From Acidicapsa dinghuensis (GTDB lineage: Bacteria; Acidobacteriota; Terriglobia; Terriglobales; Acidobacteriaceae), in the NCBI RefSeq assembly GCF_025685685.1, contig NZ_JAGSYH010000006.1:1-64000 (forward strand): a DNA stretch of 64,000 bases, given 5' to 3'. The stretch's first letter is position 1, and each line of letters begins with the position of its first letter. Made by a program: the position numbers and the translations under genes. A model generated the notes under the pieces. It was not told the DNA's origin. It did not search any database and saw nothing but the letters and a program-made list of their open reading frames with translations. This document shows positions 41,198 through 50,427 of the stretch, piece by piece.

Positions 41198-42370
41198 TCA
41201 GGGATTCGATGGTTCCGAAGATGAGGGAGGCGGTACCGTCTTGAGACGCTTTCTACGTTTCGCGCGGTACATGGCTGCATCTGCCTGATGAATGAGGTCT
41301 TCTAGAGAGATTTTGCTACGGGGATCGCAGCGGACGGTGCCGATGTTGAGGACAAGCGGAGGATTTGCGGTCGGAATCTGACTGAGCAGATCGATATTGC
41401 GGAGCAGCCGCGCTTCGATTTCCGGTAGAGGATCGCTTGCTGAGACTACGAATGCGACGAACTTGTCAGCCTGAAGACGACCGAGGAGGTCGGCTTCGCG
41501 GAAGCTGTCCCGCAATACGCGGGCGGCGCTCTGGATCATACGGTCATTGGTTTCACGATCCTGTGCCAGACTCAAAGTCCTGAAGTCTTCGAGCTCGAGA
41601 TAGATGAGCCAAGCGCGAATGGGCAGTCGATCGATGAGTTTGAGCAACTGGGTGGCACGGGAAAGAAAGCCGAGCTGATTATTGAATCCGGTCAGTGAGT
41701 CGGTCTGATCGAGCTGGCCGATCTTTGACTCTAGCCGATCACGAAGGTGGATCTCGGCATTCAATTTACGCTGAACGGTCTGGAGTTCGGCTTCGGCCTG
41801 ACTGAGCCGTTCTTCAAGAAAGTTGCGCTGTCGTATCTTTTCAATGACAACTGCGGCAAAGCTGGCAAAATTCTGGAGAACCGCAAGAAGGACTGGATCA
41901 AGATCCCGTGTTCTTGCCCAATAAACACCAACAGCGCCGATGGGATTGTCTGCGCTCATGGGGACAACAGCCAAAGATTGAACGAAGGTCGCGCTATAGA
42001 GATCGGCTGGGACTCGCGGGTCATATTTGATGTCAGGAATAAAGATCGACTCCCGACGCTCCATGCTCCAGCCGCTCGCACACCGAGCAGCTGCGAAACG
42101 CTGCCCCTTCCAAAGTGGGGCAATGGCGTCTTCCGCAGCATAGAAGCAGCGGTTCTTTTCGCTGAGGATGAGAGCCGCGCCGTCAGAATCAGCGAGCCGG
42201 CGCGCTGTTGCGCAGATGGATTGGTAGATTTCGTCGAGCGATTTGAGGGCCAGGATCTGATGGATCGAGGCGAGCAAGTCGGCGCCAAGGGATGCTTCGG
42301 CGGTTGCAGCTGCCTTCGACGCTGCATCCGTTTTCTGACGCGATGACGAGCTTATTGGGAGACGTGCCAT
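41198..42370 (-). CDS. GAF-domain protein with degenerate GGDEF domain
   Basis: A 390-aa soluble protein. Residues about 30-185 form a GAF domain (LDEIYQSICATARRLADSDGAALIL). A coiled coil follows (FLEERLSQAEAELQTVQRKL), then a GGDEF-like domain whose signature is replaced by LQADKF (from Leu299) and whose usual D-LTGLxNR is DSLTGFNNQ. Catalytic cyclic-di-GMP synthesis is therefore unlikely; such domains often bind GTP or act as partners. The C terminus is basic and Pro/Ser-rich. It is divergent from an intact diguanylate cyclase 296 bp away that also carries a GAF domain, so the two may work together or one may antagonise the other. Confidence 0.8.
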   Translation of the reverse strand: MARLPISSSSRQKTDAASKAAATAEASLGADLLASIHQILALKSLDEIYQSICATARRLADSDGAALILSEKNRCFYAAEDAIAPLWKGQRFAAARCASGWSMERRESIFIPDIKYDPRVPADLYSATFVQSLAVVPMSADNPIGAVGVYWARTRDLDPVLLAVLQNFASFAAVVIEKIRQRNFLEERLSQAEAELQTVQRKLNAEIHLRDRLESKIGQLDQTDSLTGFNNQLGFLSRATQLLKLIDRLPIRAWLIYLELEDFRTLSLAQDRETNDRMIQSAARVLRDSFREADLLGRLQADKFVAFVVSASDPLPEIEARLLRNIDLLSQIPTANPPLVLNIGTVRCDPRSKISLEDLIHQADAAMYRAKRRKRLKTVPPPSSSEPSNP

Positions 42371-42666
42371 GGATTTTCGAAATAAATATCAGCTGCGTAT
42401 GGATGAGCTACAGGTAACGAGCACGAAACCTGGGATACGCATCTATACCGCGTGAACAAAATACGAGATCTAAATGAATTGCACGTAATTCGAGATTCGC
42501 GTACACGCTACATTTTAAGAATACATCGCGGAAGAAATGCCGATTATCTGAGAGAGTAAGAAATCCTTATTTGGTGAGACGAAAAGGGTGTGTCGAAATT
42601 TGCGACGTAATTCCTTTTCTTTATAGCTGTTACTTCGGGTAGTATATTCTGGTTACCAAAGCTGAC

Positions 42667-44382
42667 ATGTCCGATTCAAAGTCTAATGTCAGGTCCGGTA
42701 GATTCGCCGGCGTCGACTCCACGGTGGCGCTGATTTGCGCTATTGGGCTTTGCGCCTTTCTTTTTCTGGTCGGGGCAGGATGGGCTGTTTACGGCAACAC
42801 GCGAAGTTTGACGAACGCTGCGAACTGGGTGGAGCACACACAGGAGGTATTGACGGCTCTGCGCAGGGTTTCGCTGCTGGTCGAGCGGATTGAATACCGA
42901 TCTTCCTTATATCTTTCCACGAAAAATGAGGAACAGCTGGCACGAGCGCGTGCGTCGGAGAATCAGCTCGAGACAACGTTGGTTCATGTGAAGTTTCTGG
43001 TCTCGGATAATGCCCAGCAACTGGCTGCGCTGGGCCGTCTGGAAACCTGTACTCATCAGCTTTCGGTGTCGATGGCGGGGTTTACGCTACAGTCGCCGAT
43101 GCCAGCGGATGCCCTGAAAGAGTGCTATGAGGCCACGGGTGTCATGTTGGACCAGGAGCAATGGCTTCTGGATCAGCGCTCGAAAGGTTCCGAACGGAGC
43201 AATGTTCTTTTCCTGAGTAGTCAATTTGCTTTTGTCGGTTTATGCCTGCTGGCGCTTGTGGCGTTGTTTATTTTTCTGGTTCGGGATGCGCTGCGCCGCT
43301 CCAAGACGGAACAAGACATCGCAAATGCCAATACGAAGCTGGCGGAAACGGTGCGTGCGCTGGAAGACCGAGCGAGCGAGACGCAGCTGATGACGACGGC
43401 GCGCGACGAACTGCAGTTATGCCAGAGCGTCGACCAGGTGTACGTGGCGGCGGCACGAAGCCTCGGATTGCTGCTGGAAGGAACGAACGGTTCGCTCTCC
43501 ATGATTAATAATTCGCGGCATGTGGTTGAGGTGGTCTCGACCTGGCAGGGCAACGATGCGGCCGGAACGGCGATTGATTTTCATCCGCTGGATGCCTGCT
43601 GCGGCCTGCGCTCAGGGCAATCACGCTGGCGAACGCCGGGCGTTTCTGAAATTCACTGCACGCACTTCAAGGGCGATCCGCCTGAGCGGTATCTGTGCAA
43701 GCCGATCTCGGCGCATGGCAATACGCTTGGGGTATTGTGCGTGGTATGCGCGAATGACGCACAGGAGGCGTTAGTCAATGCGCGCGTGGATGCGTTGCGC
43801 CAGATGCTGCAACTGACAGGGATGGCCGTTGCGACGCTGAACCTGAGGATGAAGCTGGAAAACCAGTCGATCCGGGATCATCTTACCGGTCTGTTCAACC
43901 GGCATTTCATGCAGATCTCGCTTGAACGGGAAATCTCTCGCGCATCGCGCCGCAGACAGACGTTGGCGGTATTCATGCTGGATCTGGACCACTTCAAGGT
44001 GTTCAACGATACCTTTGGTCATGCTGCGGGAGACGCTGTGCTCAAGGCTGCTGCAGAAGTGTTTGTCAGCAGCGTGCGCGCGGAAGACGTTGCTTGCCGT
44101 TACGGCGGAGAAGAATTCACGATCATTCTTCCTGATATGTCGCCTGAGATTGCCATGCAGCGAGCAGAAAGTATCCGCAGGGCAGTGGAGCGGCTGCGTG
44201 TGCCGATTGGCCGCGATCAGACGGCCGAGGTGACTGTGTCGATTGGTATTGCGATGTATCCGGCCGATGGCGAGACCGGGGATGCCTTGCTGCATCGTGC
44301 GGATCTTGGGCTCTATGCGGCAAAACGTCAGGGGCGCAATCGTGTGATAGCGCAGCGTGAAGATCAGCCATCGCTGGCTTGA
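42667..44382 (+). CDS. Membrane diguanylate cyclase (periplasmic sensor-GAF-GGDEF)
   Basis: A 571-aa protein with two membrane helices (about 20-42 and 180-205) bracketing a periplasmic, mainly helical CHASE3-like sensor. A cytoplasmic GAF-like domain follows (about 240-390) with Cys-rich DACCGLRSGQS and EIHCTHF, which may bind a metal or sense redox. The GGDEF domain has DHLTGLFNRHFM and an intact RYGGEEF signature (Gly480 region), so it should make cyclic-di-GMP. A degenerate GGDEF protein is divergently encoded beside it. A TTTATAGC/TAGTATATT-like region upstream may hold its promoter. Confidence 0.88.
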   Translation: MSDSKSNVRSGRFAGVDSTVALICAIGLCAFLFLVGAGWAVYGNTRSLTNAANWVEHTQEVLTALRRVSLLVERIEYRSSLYLSTKNEEQLARARASENQLETTLVHVKFLVSDNAQQLAALGRLETCTHQLSVSMAGFTLQSPMPADALKECYEATGVMLDQEQWLLDQRSKGSERSNVLFLSSQFAFVGLCLLALVALFIFLVRDALRRSKTEQDIANANTKLAETVRALEDRASETQLMTTARDELQLCQSVDQVYVAAARSLGLLLEGTNGSLSMINNSRHVVEVVSTWQGNDAAGTAIDFHPLDACCGLRSGQSRWRTPGVSEIHCTHFKGDPPERYLCKPISAHGNTLGVLCVVCANDAQEALVNARVDALRQMLQLTGMAVATLNLRMKLENQSIRDHLTGLFNRHFMQISLEREISRASRRRQTLAVFMLDLDHFKVFNDTFGHAAGDAVLKAAAEVFVSSVRAEDVACRYGGEEFTIILPDMSPEIAMQRAESIRRAVERLRVPIGRDQTAEVTVSIGIAMYPADGETGDALLHRADLGLYAAKRQGRNRVIAQREDQPSLA

Positions 44383-44467
44383 TGACGGCTTCTGTGTAAG
44401 CCATTTCCCGATATAGATGTCTCTATAGATTTCGCCGTGTCGGGTGCTACACTCGCGCTTTCCACGC

Positions 44468-46027
44468 ATGCTTGCCAAGGTACTTAGCGCTGCTGTTTAC
44501 GGCATCGATGCGAATCTCATCGATGTAGAAGTGGATCTGAGCGGAACTGTTGCAGAAGAGGACCGCTTTCACACCGTTGGATTGCCGGATGCGGCGGTGC
44601 GGGAGAGCCGCGACCGCGTACGCGCGGCGATGAAGAACTCCGGCTACCTGATTCCTCCCACGCATATCACGATCAATCTGGCACCCGCGGACCTGAAGAA
44701 AGAGGGCGCGGGATTTGACCTGCCGATTGCGATCGGTATCCTGAGCGCGTATGGCGCTCTACAGATCAAGGATCTGAGCCGGTTTTTGCTGGTAGGAGAA
44801 CTGGGGCTGGATGGAAGCCTGCGGCCTGTGCCGGGTATTCTGTCGATTGCGGTGCTGGCGCGCTCGCGTGGCATAGCTAATCTCATATTGCCGGCCGTAA
44901 ACGCACCTGAGGCGGCGGTGGTAACCGGGGTGAATGTGTTTCCGGTGGCTTCGCTGGCAGAGGTGATTGAGCTGCTGAATTCGACAGTGCTGGGTGAGGT
45001 ACAGCGGAAGCCATTCAGCGTGGCAACCGAAAAGCTGCTGGGTGAACTGCAGCACTATCCCAACGACTTTGCGGATGTCCGTGGGCAGCAGACGGCCAAG
45101 CGTGCGCTGGAAGTGGCGGCGGCGGGCGGGCACAACATATTGATGATTGGACCGCCGGGGTCGGGAAAGACGATGTTGGCGAAGCGGCTGCCATCGATTC
45201 TGGCTCCGCTGACCTTTGACGAAGCGCTGGAGACGACGAAGATTCATTCCGTGGCCGGAGTACTCGATTCGGCGCAGGGACTGGTGGCGCAAAGGCCTTT
45301 TCGAGCGCCGCACCATACGATTTCGGATGCGGGGTTGATTGGCGGAGGGATTGTTCCGCGGCCGGGCGAAGTTTCGCTGGCGCACAACGGGCTTTTATTT
45401 TTGGATGAGCTGCCAGAGTTCCCGCGGAATGTGCTGGAGGTAATGCGGCAGCCACTGGAAGATCATACGGTTACGATTGCGCGGGCTTCGATGTCGCTGA
45501 CGTTTCCGGCACGATTCATGCTGGCGGCTGCGATGAATCCGTGCCCTTGCGGGTATTTCAACGACAAGTCGCGGGAGTGTCATTGCACGCCGCCGATGAT
45601 TCAGCGCTACGTGGCGAAGGTGTCGGGACCGCTGCTGGATCGGATCGATATTCACATTGAGGTGCCGGCGGTGCAGTATAAAGAGCTGCGCGGCGGGGCG
45701 GCGGCGGAGGGATCGGCGCAAGTGAGAGATCGTGTGATGCGAGCACGGGAGTATCAGCGGGAGCGGTTTCAGAAGGCCGGAGAGAAAGTCTATTCGAATG
45801 CTCAGATGGGAACACGGCAGATTCGAGCTTATTGCGAACTGGGGGCTGACGCGGAGCGTTTGCTGGAGCGGGCGATGCAACAGCAGGGGTTAAGCGCGCG
45901 TGCGCATGACCGGATTCTTAAAGTCGCGCGCACGATCGCCGATCTGGATAATGAGAAGTTTTTGTCGGTAACACACCTGGCGGAGGCGATTCAGTATCGG
46001 ACACTGGATCGCAGTTACTGGTCATGA
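44468..46027 (+). CDS. comM: YifB/ComM-type AAA+ ATPase (Mg-chelatase-like)
   Basis: A 519-aa protein. The ATG at 44468 gives MLAKVLSAAVYGIDANLIDVEVD. The N-terminal Lon-like fold (HTVGLPDAAVRESRDRVRAA) precedes an AAA+ core with Walker A GPPGSGKTMLAKR (near residue 227), Walker B LLFLDELPEFPRN and a Mg-chelatase-like C terminus. A Cys cluster CPCGYF...CHC marks the family. ComM is a hexameric helicase that promotes branch migration during natural transformation. With dprA in the same window this fits a competence capacity, but ComM is widespread and its presence is not proof. Confidence 0.93.
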   Translation: MLAKVLSAAVYGIDANLIDVEVDLSGTVAEEDRFHTVGLPDAAVRESRDRVRAAMKNSGYLIPPTHITINLAPADLKKEGAGFDLPIAIGILSAYGALQIKDLSRFLLVGELGLDGSLRPVPGILSIAVLARSRGIANLILPAVNAPEAAVVTGVNVFPVASLAEVIELLNSTVLGEVQRKPFSVATEKLLGELQHYPNDFADVRGQQTAKRALEVAAAGGHNILMIGPPGSGKTMLAKRLPSILAPLTFDEALETTKIHSVAGVLDSAQGLVAQRPFRAPHHTISDAGLIGGGIVPRPGEVSLAHNGLLFLDELPEFPRNVLEVMRQPLEDHTVTIARASMSLTFPARFMLAAAMNPCPCGYFNDKSRECHCTPPMIQRYVAKVSGPLLDRIDIHIEVPAVQYKELRGGAAAEGSAQVRDRVMRAREYQRERFQKAGEKVYSNAQMGTRQIRAYCELGADAERLLERAMQQQGLSARAHDRILKVARTIADLDNEKFLSVTHLAEAIQYRTLDRSYWS

Positions 46028-46249
46028 TTACGCCAGACCTGATGTCCAAGGTACGAAAGCATGACTCTTAAGAATTCGTATGTTGTATTGGTAGAAGAAC
46101 TTATGGCTGTTAGTTTTCTTTACAGAAGCTAACTCATCTATGCCGTTGCAGCTGGCGATGTCTTTTGAAACCCACTCATCACTGGGATCTTAGATGTCTC
46201 TGAGCTCTGGCTTATGGAAAGCGCTTCCAAGCCGGGACGGAGGTGGCCT

Positions 46250-46468
46250 GTGTTTCTGGAAGGTTCAAATCTCGATACGATTATTTTTGCAGCTCCCTTG
46301 TTGTACCTGCTGCTGACATTTCTCTTCCGGGTGTTTGAAATGTGTGGAAAAACCTGGAAAGTGGCAGTACATGTTTCCACCAACCCGGGGCTTGATGCGA
46401 ATGGGCTGCCGGTGTGCATGGATCCAGATCAGGCTCTGCCCAGGGTGATTCAGTCTCGTACGCTCTGA
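46250..46468 (+). CDS. Tandem single-TM microprotein, paralogue 1
   Basis: A 72-aa protein. The GTG at 46250 is preferred to an upstream ATG (46214) because GGAGGTGG lies four bases before it and the product then matches its two paralogues. It has a membrane helix (LDTIIFAAPLLYLLLTFLFRV), the linker FEMCGK, a basic stretch, and the C-terminal motif GLDANGLPVCMDPDQ. The same three-part layout (SxxD-TM-FRxxExxGK, basic link, (D/K)xxGxPxCxDP) occurs in the next two genes. Function unknown; the single conserved cysteine followed by DPD could bind metal or form an intermolecular disulphide. Confidence 0.65.
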   Translation: MFLEGSNLDTIIFAAPLLYLLLTFLFRVFEMCGKTWKVAVHVSTNPGLDANGLPVCMDPDQALPRVIQSRTL

Positions 46469-46767
46469 AGCTCGGTTGTTTGCGTAACCGAAAGCTAATG
46501 CGCAGCGAATCCAATTCTTTTTTCGAAGGAGGTGTTTTCCCGCGCAGACCCCGCCGCCTGATTGTTTATTGAGTGTTATTACCGAGGTGTTAGTGGTAAT
46601 GACGGTGCGGTACTATGGTGGATCGGGTTACTTTAGCCGATGATACGAGCTGAAGGATTCCATAGCTGTCGGCTGCTAAGTCAATTGTTGTAGGGTTCTT
46701 CCCAATTTTGCCTGCAAGGCAGATTTCTGCATCAGGCGGAAATGCGGCGCAGGGAAGGATTAGGGAC

Positions 46768-47025
46768 ATGACGGTTCTCTCCAATTCCGATGCGATTCTG
46801 GTTGCGGTTCCGATGGTTGGGATTTTGATCGCCTGTTTCTTCAGGCTGGATGAGATGTTTGGGAAGCCAAAAAAGAAAGTTATGCTGGAGCATCGTCGGC
46901 AGATGTCGGGTTGGGACGAGAATGGAAAGCCGATATGTATTGATCCAGATGGCGGCAAGGGGCGACAGGTCAGCGCTGGGACAGTTCCAGTAAAGGCACG
47001 AGTGCGCAGAGACTGGACCGAGTAA
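46768..47025 (+). CDS. Tandem single-TM microprotein, paralogue 2
   Basis: An 85-aa protein. The ATG at 46768 has AAGGA eight bases upstream and is preferred to an earlier ATG. SNSDAILVAVPMVGILIACFF forms the membrane helix, followed by RLDEMFGKPKKK and the motif GWDENGKPICIDPDGG, then a short basic tail. It aligns without gaps through the helix and FR-DEM-GK linker to the other two copies. The positive charge just after the helix predicts the C terminus in the cytoplasm. Function unknown. About 300 bp separate it from paralogue 1, so each copy may have its own promoter. Confidence 0.65.
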   Translation: MTVLSNSDAILVAVPMVGILIACFFRLDEMFGKPKKKVMLEHRRQMSGWDENGKPICIDPDGGKGRQVSAGTVPVKARVRRDWTE

Positions 47026-47212
47026 TCGGCTATAACTCTTTTGTTTGTTCATCGAGTCAGACAGCTGGTTTTCTACAAAACTTCGATCGCGATGTATTCA
47101 GATGATTCAAAAGAATACCGGTACATAGGTAACTTAAAGAGATCTAACCATCTATCCGATGAGTCCGTCACGGGCAACCGGAATGTACGGCTGCCACTCA
47201 AGGCGGGCCGGG

Positions 47213-47428
47213 ATGCTGGTTTCTACTTCTGATGCATGCAGTTTTCTCATAACAATTCCGATGGTGGCATGTTTGCTGGTGAACATGTTCCGGCTGGATG
47301 AACTGATCGGGCGGTCAAGAGAGAAGTCGAGAAGAGGCCGGCGACTCACAGCCTGGAACAAGGATGGTATCCCGGTGTGCGAGGACCCAAGCCCTGCAGA
47401 TTGTGTGATATACCGGCAACGGTACTGA
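47213..47428 (+). CDS. Tandem single-TM microprotein, paralogue 3
   Basis: A 71-aa protein starting MLVSTSDACSFLITIPMVAC. The helix is followed by NMFRLDELIGRSREKSRRGRR and the motif AWNKDGIPVCEDPSP. The ATG at 47213 is preferred for agreement with the paralogues, although its ribosome site is weak; an earlier ATG at 47159 adds 18 unrelated residues. It is the most diverged copy in the helix but keeps the FRLDE-x-IGR linker and the GIPVCEDP motif. Function unknown. Confidence 0.6.
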   Translation: MLVSTSDACSFLITIPMVACLLVNMFRLDELIGRSREKSRRGRRLTAWNKDGIPVCEDPSPADCVIYRQRY

Positions 47429-47938
47429 GGAAGGCTGTCGGAACGATCACGCTGAAGTGCGTTTAAGCTGGCGAAGAAGTTTTATATTTTTATTTTGGTT
47501 GAAAAGCGCCTGTTTGTGCTATAAAAAAGGGTTGACCGGAACACAGGTTGGGTATACATTTAGTCTTGCTATCCGAACAAGGCCGACTAGCGTAAACCTG
47601 AGATTTGCATCCTGCAACGCCTTGATCCCCGTAGATTGACCTCCGAGTCATTTTGTAGTGTGGTTCACCTAGCGGTAGCGGTGCGCCAGAATGTGTGTAG
47701 TTGATCGGGATTGAGCAGTGGAATCCCGGTAGTAAGCCTAATTTGGAAAAGCCGTGAGGTTCCGGGAGATTGTGCCGTTTAGAACGGCTCCGACGATCAG
47801 GCAAAAGAGATTTTTGAACTCAATCGGGGACTTGTGCGTCCAATGATTGGTGGTTGGAAATATGGAGACGACACGGAGATTGTCGCTCTCCACTGCGCCG
47901 GAAAACCGGCTGCGAGATTAATAAGGAGAAAGACTGTT
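47429..47938. other. Intergenic region before the omega-like gene
   Basis: 510 bp with no supported protein. AT-rich up to about 47570, then G+C-richer with several short inverted segments (GTGCCGTTT/AGAACGGCTC and others), so a structured untranslated RNA is possible but no known family was recognised. Confidence 0.35.
47532..47559 (+). promoter_or_regulatory. Possible sigma-70-type promoter
   Basis: TTGACC (47532-47537), a 15-base spacer and TATACAT (47553-47559). The spacer is shorter than the ideal 17, so it is tentative. It would give a leader of almost 400 bases before the omega-like gene. Confidence 0.3.
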
Positions 47939-48160
47939 ATGCGTTCAGAATTGATTTTTGGGGCACTTACTCATGTGTCCAACCGTTATCAGCTTTGCCA
48001 GTTAGCGAGCAAAGCCACCCGTAAGCTTCATAAGCCGAACACGCGTCTGCAGGATACGACCAACGAAGTGCTGTTTCGTTTCCGCACCTCGAATCCTGGC
48101 GCTTCGGCCCCAACCGTAGAGCCTGAAAATCAGCCGGTAGAGCAGCGCCGCGCAGCGTAA
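47939..48160 (+). CDS. RNA polymerase omega-subunit-like protein
   Basis: A 73-aa protein starting MRSELIFGALTHVSNRYQL with TAAGGAGAAAG upstream of the ATG. The segment SNRYQLCQLASKATRKLHKPNT corresponds to the N-R-(F/Y)-x-L-x-x-x-A-x-K-R-A-R-x-L helix of RpoZ, and I recall a similar short form in Acidobacteria annotated as omega. The C-terminal 20 residues are disordered. The usual omega ALxEI ending is missing, so the call is by partial resemblance. It lies 110 bp before rho and may be co-transcribed. Omega would stabilise the beta' subunit. Confidence 0.6.
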   Translation: MRSELIFGALTHVSNRYQLCQLASKATRKLHKPNTRLQDTTNEVLFRFRTSNPGASAPTVEPENQPVEQRRAA

Positions 48161-48270
48161 AGCGCGCGGTCTGCCCCACCTATTTGTATTGACCCGCCTG
48201 AAACCTACCCTCCAAAACATCACCTCCCCTCGATCCTCTCGAAAAACAGGATTAGCCCCAGCAGGATTCC

Positions 48271-49521
48271 ATGACCATTGCTGAATTAAAAGAAAAGAAC
48301 ATCACTGAGCTGAGCCGCATCGCGCGGACTCTCGACATTCAAGGCGCCAGCGGCCTGCGCAAGCAGGACCTTATCTTCAAGATTCTGCAGGCGCAGAGCG
48401 AAAAAGAAGGCCACATCTTTGCCGAAGGCGTGCTTGAGATTCTGCCCGACGGCTATGGCTTTTTGCGTTCTCCCGATTACAACTACCTGCCGGGGCCGGA
48501 CGACATTTACGTATCGCCGTCACAGATTCGTAAGTTTGACCTGAAGACGGGCGACACGATCAGCGGCAATGTGAGGCCGCCGCATGAGGGCGAGAAATAT
48601 TTTGCGTTGGTGAAGATCGAGGCGATCAACTTTGAGTCGCCGGAAGAGACACGCAACAAGATTCTTTTCGACAACCTGACTCCGCTGTATCCGCAGGAGC
48701 GGATCAAGATGGAGACGGTGCGCGAAGGAATCAGCGGCCGCGTGATGGATCTGTTGACGCCGGTGGGCAAGGGGCAGCGCGGATTGATTGTGGCTCCTCC
48801 GCGTACCGGTAAGACGATGTTGCTGCAGTCGATTGCAAACTCGATCACTACGAATCATCCGGAAGTAGTTTTGATTGTGCTGCTGATCGACGAGCGTCCA
48901 GAAGAAGTGACGGACATGCAGCGGTCGGTGAAGGGCGAGGTTATCAGCTCGACCTTTGACGAGCCAGCGGCGCGGCATGTGCAGGTTGCCGAGATGGTGA
49001 TCGAAAAGGCCAAGCGGTTGGTAGAGCACAAGCGCGATGTGGTGATTCTGCTGGATTCGATTACGCGTCTGGCACGTGCTTACAACACGATTGTTCCGCC
49101 ATCGGGAAAGGTGCTCTCGGGCGGTGTAGATTCTAACGCGTTGCAGCGGCCGAAGCGGTTCTTTGGCGCGGCTCGCAACATCGAAGAGGGTGGCTCGCTG
49201 ACGATCATTGCGACAGCTCTGGTGGATACCGGATCGCGCATGGACGAAGTCATCTTCGAAGAATTCAAGGGAACGGGCAATATGGAAGTGATCCTGGAGC
49301 GCAAGCTGGTGGACAAGCGTGTCTTCCCGGCGATCGATATCCAGCGCTCCGGCACACGTAAGGAAGAGCTGCTGATTGCGAAGGAAGATTTGCAGCGTAT
49401 CTGGGTGCTGCGCAAGGTGCTCAATCCGCTGTCGTCAGTGGAGGCGATGGAGTTGCTGGTGAGTCACCTGGAGAAGGCGCGCAACAACGCGGAGTTCCTG
49501 CTGAATCTGAATCGTCTGTAA
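48271..49521 (+). CDS. rho: Transcription termination factor Rho
   Basis: A 416-aa hexameric RNA-dependent ATPase. The N-terminal Rho-N helical domain (MTIAELKEKNITELSRIARTL), then the cold-shock-like RNA-binding domain (GVLEILPDGYGFLRSPDYNYLPGPDDIYVSPSQIRKF) and the ATPase core with Walker A APPRTGKT (near residue 175), LIDERPEEVTD and DSITRLARAYN. The Q-loop/R-loop region (GGVDSNALQRPKRFFGAARN) is standard. Length equals the E. coli form, without the large insertions seen in some phyla. A strong terminator follows. Confidence 0.98.
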   Translation: MTIAELKEKNITELSRIARTLDIQGASGLRKQDLIFKILQAQSEKEGHIFAEGVLEILPDGYGFLRSPDYNYLPGPDDIYVSPSQIRKFDLKTGDTISGNVRPPHEGEKYFALVKIEAINFESPEETRNKILFDNLTPLYPQERIKMETVREGISGRVMDLLTPVGKGQRGLIVAPPRTGKTMLLQSIANSITTNHPEVVLIVLLIDERPEEVTDMQRSVKGEVISSTFDEPAARHVQVAEMVIEKAKRLVEHKRDVVILLDSITRLARAYNTIVPPSGKVLSGGVDSNALQRPKRFFGAARNIEEGGSLTIIATALVDTGSRMDEVIFEEFKGTGNMEVILERKLVDKRVFPAIDIQRSGTRKEELLIAKEDLQRIWVLRKVLNPLSSVEAMELLVSHLEKARNNAEFLLNLNRL

Positions 49522-49539
49522 AAGTAATGACCAACAAAA

Positions 49540-49579
49540 AAGACCGAAGAGGCGATGCTTCTCCGGTCTTTTTCTTTTT
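49540..49579 (+). terminator. Intrinsic terminator of rho
   Basis: Stem AAGACCG (49540-49546) with CGGTCTT (49564-49570), extended by inner AGA/TCT and GC/GC pairs, followed by TTTCTTTTT. It faces the convergent PNPOx-fold gene and may serve both directions. Confidence 0.85.
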
Positions 49580-49598
49580 GGGATATTTGCTCGTTGGC

Positions 49599-50171
49599 TT
49601 AAACGGCCTGCCTGATTGAGGGAAGCATTTCGCGAATTTCATCGATGGTGTAGCGCGGTGTGATGTGTTGCGGACAGTTCCAGTCGAAGGCCACGAGGTC
49701 AATACGGAAGATGCGTTCGACTTCGCTCTTTTCGCGCGGATTGGCGACGAGGCGGTCTAGGTTTGGATCGATTCCGGGTTCGATGATGTGGGCGTGCCCG
49801 ATGATTTTGAGGCGGGTCTGGTTGGGGTAATCCATAAGGAAAAGAGCGACGCGATCGTTTTCAGCGAGATTGCCGGCAGAGATGTACTGCTTATTGCCGG
49901 AGTAATCGGCGAAGGCCAGGGTTTTGGAATCGAGGATTTTCAGGAAACCTTGCGGACCTCCGCGATGCTGCATGTAAGGCCAGCCGTCATGGCTAACGGT
50001 GGCCATGTAGAAGGAGTCGCGCTCTGCGATGAAGCTGGCTTCATTTTGGGAGAGCGCGTCGTGGCTTGCGCCGGATTGAGCGATGCGCTCGTAGGCTGCC
50101 CGGGAGCCGTTGCGGCTTTGGAGAGTCTTGGCAGTGGGACTAAAGAGTGTTTGTGCGAATTTGTTCCCCAT
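49599..50171 (-). CDS. Pyridoxamine-5'-phosphate-oxidase-fold flavoprotein
   Basis: A 190-aa protein with the FMN-binding split-barrel pattern: a helical N terminus, then SFYMATVSHDGWPYMQHRGGPQGFLKILD, NKQYISAGNLAENDRVALFLMDYPNQTRLKIIGHA. This pattern resembles general-stress and nitroreductase-like PNPOx relatives rather than true PdxH. The role is likely FMN- or F420-dependent reduction of a small molecule; not known. It converges with rho and is transcribed divergently from the tRNA that follows. Confidence 0.8.
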   Translation of the reverse strand: MGNKFAQTLFSPTAKTLQSRNGSRAAYERIAQSGASHDALSQNEASFIAERDSFYMATVSHDGWPYMQHRGGPQGFLKILDSKTLAFADYSGNKQYISAGNLAENDRVALFLMDYPNQTRLKIIGHAHIIEPGIDPNLDRLVANPREKSEVERIFRIDLVAFDWNCPQHITPRYTIDEIREMLPSIRQAV

Positions 50172-50351
50172 GGAATTTCCTTGCGCCCGGACGGATGGCC
50201 TATTGCATCGATGCTGCGGGGTTGGGAAAGGACGCGCATAAATGTGGCAGGCGATTACTCTTGCGTCGGATGCACGATGATTCCTGAGCGCGCGCGAGGT
50301 TGGCGTTTGGGGCGCTTCTTGATAAACTCAGAGAGTTGTTTCCTCTCTTGT

Positions 50352-50427
50352 GGGGCTGTAGCTCAGCTGGGAGAGCGCCTCGTTCGCAACGAGGAGGCCA
50401 GCGGTTCGATCCCGCTCAGCTCCACCA
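50352..50427 (+). tRNA. tRNA-Ala (anticodon CGC)
   Basis: A complete 76-nt cloverleaf with an encoded CCA. Acceptor arm GGGGCTG pairs with CAGCTCC (one G-T wobble). D-arm contains AGCTCAGCTGGGAGAGC. The anticodon stem CCTCG/CGAGG encloses loop TTCGCAA, so the anticodon is CGC (reads GCG, alanine). The T-arm is CAGCGGTTCGATCCCGCT. Discriminator base A. Its 3' half is the left boundary of a probable genomic island. Confidence 0.97.

Noticed and set aside
47640..47830. Possible 6S or other structured RNA before the omega-like gene
   Set aside because: Short inverted segments are present, but no long stem with a central bubble or other known consensus could be traced by eye.
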